Positions 44,586-56,200 of a stretch of 64,000 nt of DNA are shown one piece after another. The stretch is from Chlorophyllum brunneum. Its lineage: Eukaryota > Basidiomycota > Agaricomycetes > Agaricales > Agaricaceae. Made by a program: the position numbers and the translations under genes. Under the pieces are notes generated by a model that did no database searches, was not told the DNA's origin, and worked only from the letters and a program-made list of their open reading frames with translations. Where the stretch lies: assembly GCA_963576785.1 (NCBI GenBank), contig OY756146.1:1736001-1800000 (forward strand), given 5' to 3'. Numbering within the stretch: the stretch's first letter is position 1; each line of letters opens with the position of its first letter.

Positions 44586-45437
44586 CTGTTGAGTCATTTC
44601 AGCATAGAAAACAAGAACCCCAGTGTTATCTGTGTCATTGCCATTGTTACTAAACAAGGATAACATCTTTCTGCATCATTGCTGCTGTTGCTATTACAGG
44701 AAGCCGAGAAGAGTTGTACACAGTGCCTATCTGCCACATAGGAGTGTAACTTGCTATCAGTCACATAGGACCCACACTGTACTTGCCAGTACCTGGAGTA
44801 TCCCTCAAGTTAGTAGGGCTAAGCACAAAGACCCACTCATAGAACATACACTATTGACTGACTTTGTGGTTTCCTCCTTGAGAAGAAGAGAAACTTGCCT
44901 GCCACATGTCCTGCCTCTGGATTCCCATCAAGAAGTACTCCAGTTGAAAGAAGACCCAGAAGGAATGGAAGGTCACAACTACTAGGCTACAGAGAAGCTG
45001 TCCATAGAGAAGCTAAACCAAGTGACTGCTGTCTAGTCAGCCAGACGATACTAGCAACCATGAAGATGCATCATGCCTTGTTACTGTTATGCCAGTAACG
45101 GATTCCCTTGACAATCAAGAGCACTCAGTAGAGGACACCCTCAAAACCTGTTGTGTATTCCCAGGAAGTACAAGAAGAAGTTGCAAATAATTGTCAGTGA
45201 GATAAAGGTGCAACTCAGTCAAGATTGAATGAGTCCAATGTCACACAAAGCAAAAGGAGACTACTCCACCTACCCCTCCAGTCTACAGGACTAGATTGCA
45301 ATCCAAGACTGCAGAGTCTTATAGTGTTGAGCCTACTCAATGAACCTTCCAGTGAAACCCAGAACTAGTTCAATATTTCCCACCAGCCTCCATCCAATGG
45401 TCCACCTCGACCACTTCCCAACCCTTTGAATGACCCT
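44586..45437 (+). other. Leader and degenerate gag N-terminus of family B
   Basis: No long frame. After a leader of a few hundred bases, a Pro/Thr-rich frame is visible from about 45245 (TTPPTPPVYRTRLQSKTAES) that could be the gag N-terminus, with stops. From 44600 to 45240 I see only short broken frames. It ends at the LINE target site CTTTGAATGACCCT (45424-45437). Confidence 0.5.
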
Positions 45438-46240
45438 CTTTTTTTTTTTTTTTTTTTTAATCATCAATTTATATAGTGGTACTCAATCACAGTCCACATG
45501 TACATACATACAAAGACAGAACATACAGAATGTTCGGAGCAAGGAAAGTAAACTATAAGTAAACTAACCCTACAAGACTTGATGCCGTCTAGCATGTACA
45601 CTAGAGAGAAGTTTGGTACCTAAGTTGATTAGCAAGAGAGAGAGAGAAGGAATTTGGAAAAGTGAGAGTGAGAGATAGAAATTGATAGAAAAGAAACTAT
45701 TGACTCACAAACACAAGGGGGAACAACAAATGGTACTAGTGTGTGGAGAGGCATAGCCTAGATGCCACAGGAATGATGAAATTTTGAATGAAAACTATCA
45801 TAAAATAGTAGACAAACAGGAATGAGAGAGATAGAGAAATGAATTATGAAGCCCATAACCATGAGAGCATAAGAAAAATCAGTAGAAAGGAAAGGACTCA
45901 CACAGGCATGGACCCAAACCTCTGATGGGCTTGACAATGATGCAATGGAGGTATTGAACCAGTGTGGATATGAGGGCAATTAGGTTCTGGAGGGAAGCTG
46001 AATGCAGCAGGATTGTGATGTAAGAAGTTAATGAACTTCTTGATGGTGTTTACACCATAGTGGTGATCAAATTTCTGACACCGGTAGAGGATATGTGACC
46101 TGGTTTGGACCAGTTGATTGTCACAGTGGTAGCATGATAGATCCTCGTTAGGGAAGAACCTAAGACAGTATTCTCCAATTGGGACGTGATATAAAATAGT
46201 GTGACAAGCTCATACAAAGAGCTGAGGCTGGTATCCACAT
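45438..46240 (-). mobile_element. 5'-truncated Tad-like LINE in family B gag, 14-bp TSD
   Basis: A T-run at 45439-45458 (poly(A) tail on the minus strand), then the same 3' UTR and C-terminal coding end as the LINE in A4. Flanks CTTTGAATGACCCT (45424-45437) and CTTTGAATAACCCT (46241-46254) are a TSD with one transition. From 45459 to 45897 there is only 3' UTR. Confidence 0.9.
45898..46240 (-). pseudogene. LINE ORF2 C-terminus
   Basis: Minus-strand frame: PIGEYCLRFFPNEDLSCYHC, then VQTRSHILYRC, NTIKKFINFLHHNPAAFSFP and a stop at 45898-45900. It has the C-x2-C ... H-x4-C cluster of the ORF2 end. This copy keeps the Arg that is a stop in the A4 LINE. Only the last 100 or so codons are present, so it was 5'-truncated on insertion. 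Confidence 0.75.
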
Positions 46241-46254
46241 CTTTGAATAACCCT

Positions 46255-47880
46255 TGACTAGCACCACAGCTAGTAGGATTAAAACCAGTGAACCTACCCC
46301 AAGACAGAGTTCAGAGTCTTATCAAACACCTGCTTACACACAATCCAACTGGGCACAACAAGCGATCTCAAGACAGCAATCCCAGCAATCCCAGCAGTCC
46401 AACCAACAGTACAGAGAACCCATCTCTACTGAGTCTGAACACTCAGACAACCCCAAGCACTCTGAACATGGAAGTGAGCACTTTGAAGAGCCACCACCCC
46501 AGACATCAGAACTTGAGCCCCAATACAAATTCAACAACAATATATCGAACTCACCAAACTCACTTGCTGGAGCCCTCCAGCTACTCCAAGAACAAAGAGA
46601 AAAGGAAGCTCAATGAAGTCAAACCAGCCAGATGACCAACTAACAGTCAACTAGCTACCAGACAACCCAACCAATGGTACCTGCCAGCACCTACCAGCAG
46701 ACAACCAGAACACCAGGACCCCCAATTATACTTAGGACAACCCAACAGCCACAAACCCACCAATTGTCCCCATCAAACAACCCAGTGAGCTTGCTACCAA
46801 ACTTACCCACAGGATCAAACATGCCTGACCCTAAGCTCCCAAAGCCCACCATTTTCTATGGTGACCTGCTTGACTATCCCAACTGGAAGCAGAACCTCCA
46901 GATCTACTTTGCATCACAGCCCAACAATCTACCAAATGACAAGTCCAAAATCATGTATGCCCTCCTTAGCATGGAAGGATCAGTCAGAGAATGGAAACAA
47001 GCCTACACCATCTCACACACCACCAACAATATCTTCAGTCCTACCCAGACCATCAAACAGTTCCTTACAGAACTTGACACTTCGTTTCTACCTGCAAATG
47101 ACACCCTCGTTGCCATCAATCAACTATCTAATGTCACCCAGAATGGATGACCTGCTGCAGTCTATGTTGAGCAATTCAAGAATATGTGTACCTGAGCCAG
47201 AATCACCTATGCAGAGACCAAAATCATATTCTTCATTAAAGGACTGGATCCATATTACAAAAGACTTGTTTACAGTCAGAACCCTACCCCAAACAACATC
47301 AATGCTTGGTACACAGCTGCACAAAATGCAGCAACAATGGCACACCTACAACAGAATTTTAACTCAACAGGATATTGTCACTCAGTATGACATACCTCCC
47401 ATTGCTCGAAATATCACACTCCAAAAGCATTAAGTTTGATGTCTTATGCAAGACCTTACCAGCCAACTCAAAGAAGCAGTAACCCTCCAGGCTATGGTCC
47501 CATGGATGTTAACCACATCCTTGAGCAGCAGTTCAATAATCTTTACCCAATAGGAGAAGGATCTGATGAAGAAGGAGAAGAATCTGAGGAAGAAGCATTA
47601 TCAGATGATAATGAATATCTGAATGCAACTACCCAGCAAGTTGCCTGCATGGCCACAAAACTTGCCACAGCCCAACTCAATGCTATCTTATCACCCAAAC
47701 TCTGGAAGTTATACAATGAATGAAAATGTTTCACATGCAAATCCACTGGACATTTCTCTAGAAATTGCCTGCAATGAAGCTGTGGAAAGAACTGCACCAG
47801 CATGTCAAAGAATACTGCTTATAAGTCCAAACACTTCAACTGAAGCAAGCAACAATTCAAGTCTACCCAAATCACAAATA
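46255..47880 (+). pseudogene. gag: gag of the family B copy on the right
   Basis: Continues after the LINE with a Gln/Ser/Pro-rich N-terminal region, then LPKPTIFYGDLLDYPNWKQN, capsid, Glu-rich segment and knuckle CFTCKSTGHFSRNC (about 47725-47766). From 46868 on it repeats the left arm in reverse. A stop at 47148-47150 is TGA in place of a probable Arg codon. Frame 46674-47723 is shared with protease and RT downstream, so family B uses a single gag-pol frame. Confidence 0.83.
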
Positions 47881-50800
47881 TAATAGAAGATGCCACCAAT
47901 GAAGAGATAAAGGAACTCTTCAATGTTGCAGACAGTCATCCTGATGAAGACCTAATCAAGTCTTTTGTCTGAAGAGACTAGTTACTGCATCTAGATCTCA
48001 GACTATAAAGAAACTGCAGATTTCTTATTCAACACCACAACATGATGACTACCCCCAACCCAACCCACCTCACAAACCTGACACTGAACAAATCACCACT
48101 GTTAACATTGTTCCAAAGAACAATACTATCTATGTTCCAACTACTGTTCCACTTACTGAGCACAACTACCAAACACCTTGCCTTCCTAGATTCAGGAGTA
48201 GCTGGAAATTATATTGACCTATCTCTTGTAGAACAATGGAACCTACCAACCCATCCACTTGACACACCAGTCACCATCCTTAATGCTGATGGAACTACCA
48301 ATGGACAAAAACAAGCCACCCATGATGCTGTCCTTAGACTTACCATAGATGGACAACAAATGATTCTAAAACCAAGAATCATTGGACTAGGAATGCCACG
48401 CCTAATCTTGGGAATACTCTAGCTATCACAATTCAACCCAGAAGTAGATTGGTCAAGGAAAACTATAAAATGGAGAACCCCATTTATTGACAACCCCTAG
48501 CTCAACTGCCTTGTCACCTTGATGGATGATAGTACAAATGAGGCTGAACAAGTGAACCACATCTATCTTGAACCTGCCACATTTGAAGAAATAAACTTCA
48601 AAGCCAACGCCTCCCAGTTTATTGCCCAGAAATATGGAGAGAAGAAAGAGACTGACCCTCTGAAAATTGTACCAACCAATTTTCATGACTACCTTGATAT
48701 ATTCAGTGAACAAGCTGCTTCACAATACCCACCCACTTGACCATGGGATCACAAGATTGAGATAAAAGAATATTTCGAACCAAAAGCTAGACCCACCTAT
48801 TAACTATCACCCCAAGAGACCAATGAACTTGATAAATTCATTGAGGAGAACCTAGCCAAAGGTTATATTCAACGATCGAAATCACCTATGGCCTCACCTT
48901 TCTTCTTCATAGGAAAGAAAGATGGAAAACTCCACCCATGCCAAGACTATTGATACCCTAATAGTCACACCATCAAGAATGCATACCCGATCCTACTCAT
49001 TTTGTCACTACTCAACAAACTTAAAGGATCAAATTGGTTTACCAAACTTGATGTATGTGCTGGATACAACAATATTTGCATCCAAAAAGGTGATGAATGG
49101 AAAGCTACATTCAGAACACCAAAAGGCCTATATGAGCCAACCATGATGTTCTTTGGGATGTGTAACTCCCCAGCCACTTTCCAATCCATGATGGACCATA
49201 TATTCTGTCCCTTGATCAACAAAGGAGAAGTCCTTGTATACATGGATGATATTCTCATATATGCCAAAACACAAGAAGAACTCCGATGCCTTACCCATGA
49301 AGTATTAAAACTACTTTGTGAACACAACCTATTTCTCAAGCCCAAGAAATGTGAATTTGAGAAACAATGCCTTGAGTATCTCAGTACTGTAATCTCCCCA
49401 TCATCCATTGAAATAGATGCAGCCAAACTTGAAGGAATCAAAAATTGGCCAATACCCAAAATGACCCACAATATGTGAAAATTCATAGGATTCTGTAACT
49501 TTTACAGAAGATTCATCAAGAATTATGCACAATATGCTGCACTACTAAACTCTCTTATATCCAAGAATATCAAATTCCATTAGACCAATGAGCACCAAAC
49601 TGCCTTTGAAGATCTGAAGAAATGCTTCATGGAGAAGCCTATTTTGATTGTGCCAGATCCCGATAAACCCTTTGAAATCAAAACCAACGCCTCCATATAT
49701 ACCTCAGGAGCCGTCCTCACCCAACACAATAATAATGGAGTAAAGCACCTGATTGCCTTTATCTCCAGAGCATTCAACGTGACAGAACAAAACTACCATT
49801 GCTCAGAGCAAGAATGGCTAGCTACCATATGAGTCTTAAAAGAATGGTGCCACTATTTGGAAAGAGCCAGACATGAATTCATTGTATGGAGCAATCACGA
49901 GAACTTATCCCGATTTAAGGAACCACAAACCCTTAATCAATGCCAAGCCTGTTGGGCAGCCTGTATGGAATGCTTCAAACCTCAGCTAAAGGTTAAGCAC
50001 ATACCTGGCCAAAAGAATGGCCCAGCCAATGCATTGTCACAATAACCTGACCATACTCCCAATGACAAAGACAACCAGGAAGTGACTGTATTCGACAGTA
50101 CCATAGTGCACCTCCTCACCGAAAGCATTTCCCACTACTCTGGAACCAACAAACATCCCTACCACCAAGGATTGCCTCAAGAAACTATCCGATGCTCGAC
50201 ATCGAGCCCTCAAAGCACACAACTATGCCTGTGAAATCATGGCCAAACAAACTGCAAATTATAGGTTACCAAACTTTAACGAAGGGGATAAAGTTTGGTT
50301 AGAAAACAAACACCTGCCAATAAACTTTGCAAATAGGAAAATTGCCCAAAGAAGGGAAGGACCTTTCACAATTGTCAAGAAGATCTCACCCATTGTGTTT
50401 CAGCTAAAATTACCTGAAACATGGAAGATCTATAACAAGTTTCATGCCTCTCTCCTTATCCCTGCAATTGAAAACACGATCTATGGACAACACACGTCTC
50501 AACCCCTCCCTCTTCTTGTTGATGATCAAGAAGAATATGAAGTCAAGGCCATTCTTCCCCATAAAAGGGTAAATAATTGTTTCAGATACCTAATCAAGTG
50601 GAAAGGCTGCCACACTTCCAAAAATTCATGGGAACCTGCATCAAACCTCCGAAATGCAAAGGATATACTTGAAGCCTATAAAAGAGCTCACAACATCTGA
50701 GCTCCCCATGTCTCTCAATGCTTCTAATATCCACCCAGCCTCAGCACCAGCTACCACAGCTACCATTATCAATACTACCAAAATCACTGCCAACATCATC

Positions 50801-50994
50801 AATGGACTGCCTGTATCGCCAGACCTTGATGATATTCTCCACTCATTGCCCAAGTATTCCATCACCCTCAACAACAAGGAATTTATCCAGCCCATTGGAT
50901 TATAGCTGCATACTATCCCTTCCCTACTTGATATCAAATCCGCATGCAACACCACCTGCCTACAACTTCGAAACACTATCAAAAGATGACTATC
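46868..50994 (+). repeat. Right arm of the 4,127-bp inverted repeat
   Basis: See the left arm (36653-40779). To the left this arm continues smoothly into B gag. To the right, after 50994, about a dozen bases remain alignable to the left copy with four transitions, and then unrelated DNA begins. Confidence 0.93.
47881..50700 (+). pseudogene. pol: pol of the right family B copy, integrase core deleted
   Basis: Same protein as in the left arm, with the same stops: protease about 48190, RT box VYMDDILIY about 49243, RNase H about 49685, deletion joint near 50114, chromodomain about 50580-50690, stop at 50698-50700. Both arms share the loss of the integrase zinc and DDE domains, so the deletion predates the duplication. 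Confidence 0.85.
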
Positions 50995-51006
50995 TGATTG
51001 CCACCC
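50708..51006 (+). pseudogene. ORF3 start of the right B copy, truncated
   Basis: MSLNASNIHPASAPATTATI to NKEFIQPIGL, a stop, then a short continuation. Truncated at about 51006, where a different, LINE-like reading frame begins. Confidence 0.7.
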
Positions 51007-52549
51007 CATTCCTTCTTTGACTTGTACCACCACTATCGATTTTCACAAAGTCAATTATACAGTACCAGCCTACAGTACAAGAGGATATACAATGCCTACA
51101 TTATGTTCTAATCTCTCCCCAAGAGAGCCTATACCTGATGGTGATGGGGATGTCTTTGGGAATATACCATGTGTTCCAGCTTCCTCCATCTTTGTGGCCT
51201 CTCTGGCTCTGCCCCCTCCTGGTATCCTGATTCCTAGGATGCCATCTATGTCTAGGCCTGTCATTCCTACCAACCAAGCCTATAGCAACACCATTCCCCC
51301 ATCGGTCCTCAGCAGAAGGCCATCAACCCCCCTGCAGTCATCAGACCCTCTTAATAGTAATGTGGAAAAGACTGTCCACTGATCATCCAAATGAGTAAGG
51401 CTGGAAGGCAATCATTACTATTCGGGCAAGGATGATGACAAGGACTGGGCTGACCAAGTTGAAGAGGAGTTGGCATCCAAAGTTGAAGTAGTAGAAGAAG
51501 ACACTGTAGAGCAGGACGGTGGCCCAGAGGAGTTCTATAACAATGCTGTGAGAGAAGTTGGAAGGCTGGCCAAGTGGGTAAGGGCTTGCAGTACGTATAA
51601 CATGAGTGGCAATGATGGGCTTGCATTTGGGTGAGCTTTCACAGAATTAACAGGAACCTTGATGAAGGCAGGATGGCTCAAGGTTGCCATTGATGAGTAG
51701 AAGAACAATCTCCCTGGTTGGATAGGAATAAATTTTGGTAAGATTACTGTCCACGCTGAGGAAACACCTCAGCCAAACACTTCCCCCCTACAACATGCAG
51801 CCTCCAAAGACCCCCCCCGAAAACCTGATGATGTCTGCATGGATGTCATGGAGCATATTGTCATACTGGGGATCGCTGGTGTTAGCAAAGTCACTCATTT
51901 GGGTTTCTCCAATGATGGCAAGTATAACAAAGTCACTCATTTGGGTTTCTCCAATGATGATATACAAATGATCACTGAGGCAGAATTCAAGGTCATCACA
52001 AAGAATAAGAAGTGCAAGGGCCCGAAGCCCGCTATCACCACTAAGAAACCAGCAGCCACAAATCAAAAGGCTAAACAAGTGCAGACACCTGCATCTGGAA
52101 AGGCCACCACATCTCTGCCTTCCCCCCCAAAGGAAGGCACCAAACCCTCATACACAGCAGCTGCAGCTAAAAGTGGCAAATCCCCCACCTCCTCTTCCAC
52201 TGGGCACAACTCTCTCAAACTTCTGGAGTTTGCGAGCAAATTCCCAGAACTGTTGCACGAGAAAATAGTAGCAATGTACAATGCTGCTTTCTCTATCTCC
52301 TCCCCCACAAACAAGAAACCGGTCAAGAAAACTGGTGTAACTTGCTCCACATTGAATGGTCCCTCATACAAGCAGGTCATCATTCCACTTCTCACCAGAC
52401 CGAACATCTCCAATTTCGGAGCTATCATAGACTCTCTCAATAGCCGAGAAGTCCAAAACCAGGGTCATCACCACCTCGCAGGGTAAGCTGGGCCTCATGG
52501 TCCACACCTCGGAGGTGCTGACTCTTAAAAAGCTTGACATTGTCAAGGT
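51007..52549 (+). pseudogene. LINE ORF1-like gene, first part
   Basis: One frame runs from about 51017 to 52486 with stops at 51380, 51392, 51632 and 51698 (TGA or TAG at likely CGA or CAG codons). Segments: WADQVEEELASKVEVVEEDT, NNAVREVGRLAKWVRACSTY, a Lys/Pro/Ala-rich basic stretch (KKCKGPKPAITTKKPAAT), HNSLKLLEFASKFPELLHEK. After 52440 the frame shifts to VITTSQGKLGLMVHTSEVLT, LKKLDIVK, which continues across C2 at 59883. A basic linker plus an RNA-binding-like tail suits ORF1 of a Tad-type LINE. The family assignment is tentative. A 42-bp tandem duplication lies at 51886-51961. Confidence 0.55.
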
Positions 52550-53120
52550 TGTTGAAGTTTCGGACATATTCTAGAAATAGACTATGAAGTCATTATGATA
52601 ATAATAGACTGATCCATTACTTTCCAGTAACTTCATTCCATAGTAACTTCCTATGAGTTGCTCTGCATACAATGAGAGTCATAAGTACTTGATAGATTAT
52701 TCTACATAGTACCAATGACTAGATACTACATTCTGCAGTACTCCGCAGGCACTACACTGCAGTTAAAGGGAGTCATAAGGAACAATCCATGCAATGCTAG
52801 TATTTTATGTAGTATGACTCGCCTATGTTACAATATGTATATAAGCCCCATGTAGCAGACCTAGTTCTGCATCTTGTTCAATCGAACAACTTCTTCATCA
52901 TTGCCTATCTCTTTGAGTACAACACCTCCATTGATTTAATCGACTTTGACCTCTACTCCTCTGACATTAACCACTTCATCAATAATATCTGTCTATCCGA
53001 ATTACCTTTCTACAGGTATCAGATAGAAGCTTATTATCTTGGTGAGTAGACCCTACGTTCTCTCCCACTGCATTTACTGCTGCCCCCAGCAAACAACTCA
53101 TTACGGTCGTTTCCTCAACA
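52550..53120 (+). repeat. 5' LTR of C2 (571 bp)
   Basis: TGTTGAAGTTTCGG ... TTTCCTCAACA, with TATATAAG near 52838. A 74-codon open frame (52825-53049) ends at GTGAGTAG, a good splice donor, and CAACAG at the LTR end resembles an acceptor. Confidence 0.96.
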
Positions 53121-53132
53121 GGTTATGGGCCC
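53121..53132 (+). promoter_or_regulatory. C2 primer-binding site, half-tRNA type
   Basis: GGTTATGGGCCC directly abuts the LTR. Its complement GGGCCCATAACC is the anticodon stem-loop of initiator tRNA-Met; the tRNA 3' CCA end does not match. Confidence 0.77.
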
Positions 53133-53279
53133 CGGTAGCCTTACCAATGGTTAAACCATTATCATTCCCTCTAACCAAGATAGGATGATAGGGCTTTACC
53201 TGACAGAGTTATCCTTGCATTTGATCATTGCTGATACGAGAATTTTCTTCTAGAAAGAAATACACTCGACGAAGATATT

Positions 53280-56200
53280 ATGTCCACTAATAATATCGTC
53301 GCTGGTTTACCTAAGCTCAATGGGCCAAATAACTATGTGTTCTGGTCTAGAAGGCTTCAGGATGCCCTAACCCTCATTTCTGTCACTGGTTCTGACCAGT
53401 CCGGATGGACTGTGATGAACTAGGATCTCTCTCCTGCAAATCCTACCACTTTAACGGAGGAAGATAGAAGGAGAGAACAATTGAGAGATCAGGCATTGGC
53501 TGTTATTAATGGCACCTTACCTGATTCCCTATTACTCCATGGGCATGATACTCCTGGATTCCTCTGGAATGACTTGAAAACCCGCTTTGGGACACCTTCT
53601 CTTGCCGCAGTGTATTCAATTCTCCAAAGAATGCTGCAAAAGCACATTTCAGGGAATCAAGATCCAGCAATGGATCTAGCTGAATTGAGAACAATGGCTT
53701 CTCAATTAAAAACAGCTAAAGTAAGATTGCCAGAAGTTCTTGGCACGATGATCGCTTTGAACGCATTACCACCTGATTGGAATGCTGTGGCACAAACAAC
53801 ATTGGCAAATAATCACAATGTTGTAGATATGACCTGGAAGGTAGTCCAGCAGGCTATAAATGCTGAATGGTCAAGATGTGAAGGATCCAGACCATCTATG
53901 TCTAACCAACAAGCTTCATTTGCAACCACCGCTAACTACCAAGCTCACCCTCAGGGCAACTTACCCAGGACTCGCCCTGGACCACCCTGGAACTGTTTCC
54001 ACCCTGGAGGCGATACCAGGGCCCAGCCTGCGAGAGGACCTCACCACCATGCCAATCCAAATGGGCAGCCCCCTCAGCCTTCTCCTCCTACTCCTACTCC
54101 GATTAATGTCCAAAAGAAGAAGAAGCCCAAGAAGTGCCAGGGTAAACCTCAAGCCCACATGGCGGAAGCCATGGCGGGCTTCGCCGCTGCCACAGAACCA
54201 GTGGTCCGTTGTTTCACTGGTCCAAGGATGACCCCTTTCAACCTGATGAGGTGCATGGACGCACCTTGACCCATTCCCACTCCCGCTCCTCCAACCACTC
54301 GTGTACTAGTGAGTGAGAGACCAAAGCCTCTTACTTGGGTTAATCCCAAGAAGGTCCAGCAGGCACAAGAAAATACTCATGCTGAGCTCGAGAAAAAGGT
54401 GTGTGCTGAAGCACGAAACTTATATTTCACTGCCCTACTCGAAAACTCACTGTGGATCCAACAGGTGATCACCTGGCATGACTGCGTCACTGGTCCTTCG
54501 CCCATGCAAATGGCGAAAAAACGTGCCCTCGATTGTTATGATCGACGGATGCACAAGGTCTCTCATCCCCATGCCCAACAAGGATGATCAGTGACATCTC
54601 CTGGTGCACCTTCTGTTCCTTCTGGTCACCCCCCAGGTTATACCTGTGAGGGACACACAAGGGTGAGTAAATAGTTTCTAAAGCATAATAACCCCGATAT
54701 TAACGCGACTCACATCCACTTCTCTTTTCTTTTACCCCTTGGTTCACCATATACCTTATTGGTTTCTCCCAAATTTGGGACGAAAATTAATTTGGCTATG
54801 CACCATATGGTAAAAATCCCAAGCATGGACTCCGTCACCCGGGGTGACTCGCTTGAACCCGGAGAGGTTCAGCCATTCTACCTTCCTCCTCGAGAGGAAA
54901 TAGTAGCTCCAGCTGTAAGGACCTATGAAGAGGAATTTCCTCCTCTTCCTAGGGCCTCCCCTCCAACGGAGCGATTCCAGAGTAAGAGATACTCTCTTAC
55001 TCAGAAGAACAAGACCACTTATCGGCAACCTGCCACACTTACAGTGTTGGTAGATGAAGCCTTCAAGTGGCTTGAGAGCGAGAAGGAGGTTGATGACCTC
55101 ATGGCACCGGCTCAGGATATTGCCTATGACATCTGCGACCCCAGGAACCCTGCGAATGTCACAGGACCCTCTTCTGGGCCTCTCCCAAAGTCTCCAAATT
55201 CTGAACCATTTGCTTCGGCACCTCAATCTGAGGTGTCTCTTGGACTTTTGTCAACCGACTACGGGAGCGACTTCAAGAAGAAGGGAGGAGCTGGGTACGT
55301 GATCAATTCGATCTCAGATACACAGTCCTGTCACCAATATGCCAACTGGCCATCTTCACAAGAAGAAGGGCAAGGGCAAGGGGAAGGGACGTCGGGGGCC
55401 GGGCATATAGATACGCTATCGGGATCTTTAGGATCCCATAATAATGTATTTTTGTGCGAATCAATGAATGAGAAGTGTTTTAACACTTCTCAATTTTCCT
55501 GTTTCTCAACACACATGCCTGATCAGTATTTAAGAGTACCGGATCAAATAAGATCTTGATCGCTAAGCAATGATCAAATCATAATGCCACTAGAAGAATA
55601 TAGTGACATATGGTTATTAGACTCAGGAGCATCATGTCATTATACCCCTTATGCGGAAGACTTCATCAACTTCGAAGAACTCGAAGTTTCGATCCCAATT
55701 AAGACTGTAGGAGCACAAGGCCCCTACCTTAATGTGGTTGGCCTTGGCACAGTTATGCTTAAGCATAGAGTCTATAACGGGAAGACTGATAGTGTTCAAC
55801 CAATGCAGATATTAATATATCCAGTCTTCCTTCTAAAAGGAACCTCTGAACGACTAATGTCAGTGGGACAGTTATGCCAGGATGGCAAAACTGTTAGAAT
55901 AGATGCCAACGAATCAGTAGTTGTTGATAGTGAAGGAAATGCTATTCTTCAAGCATATCCTTCAGCAAGTCGTAACACTACTTTACATTTTGTTAATACC
56001 AAAATTGTACATTCGGAACAAGCAGCTATGACTGTGGATCCAATCATTGGCTACAAAGTTGTATATGCAAGATTAGGACATCCCTCTAATCATATCCTCA
56101 ATCATTTTGAGAAAAATACAATTGGGTTTACTCCGGTGTGGATTCCCGAGCAAAAGCCAGTCTGTGACAGTTGTGCCAAGGGAAAGATGCACCAGAAACC

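Noticed and set aside
45438..45458. T-run as a transcription terminator
   Set aside because: It is the reverse complement of the poly(A) tail of an inserted LINE with TSDs.
46288..46635. 115-codon frame beginning MNLPQDRVQ as an independent protein
   Set aside because: It overlaps the Gln/Ser-rich gag N-terminal frame of family B. Low complexity keeps several frames open; no independent support.
54660..54835. Intron in C2 gag-pol starting at GTGAGTAAATAG
   Set aside because: The donor looks good, but there is no convincing branch point or acceptor nearby, and the TAG is explained by one C-to-T change at CAG.
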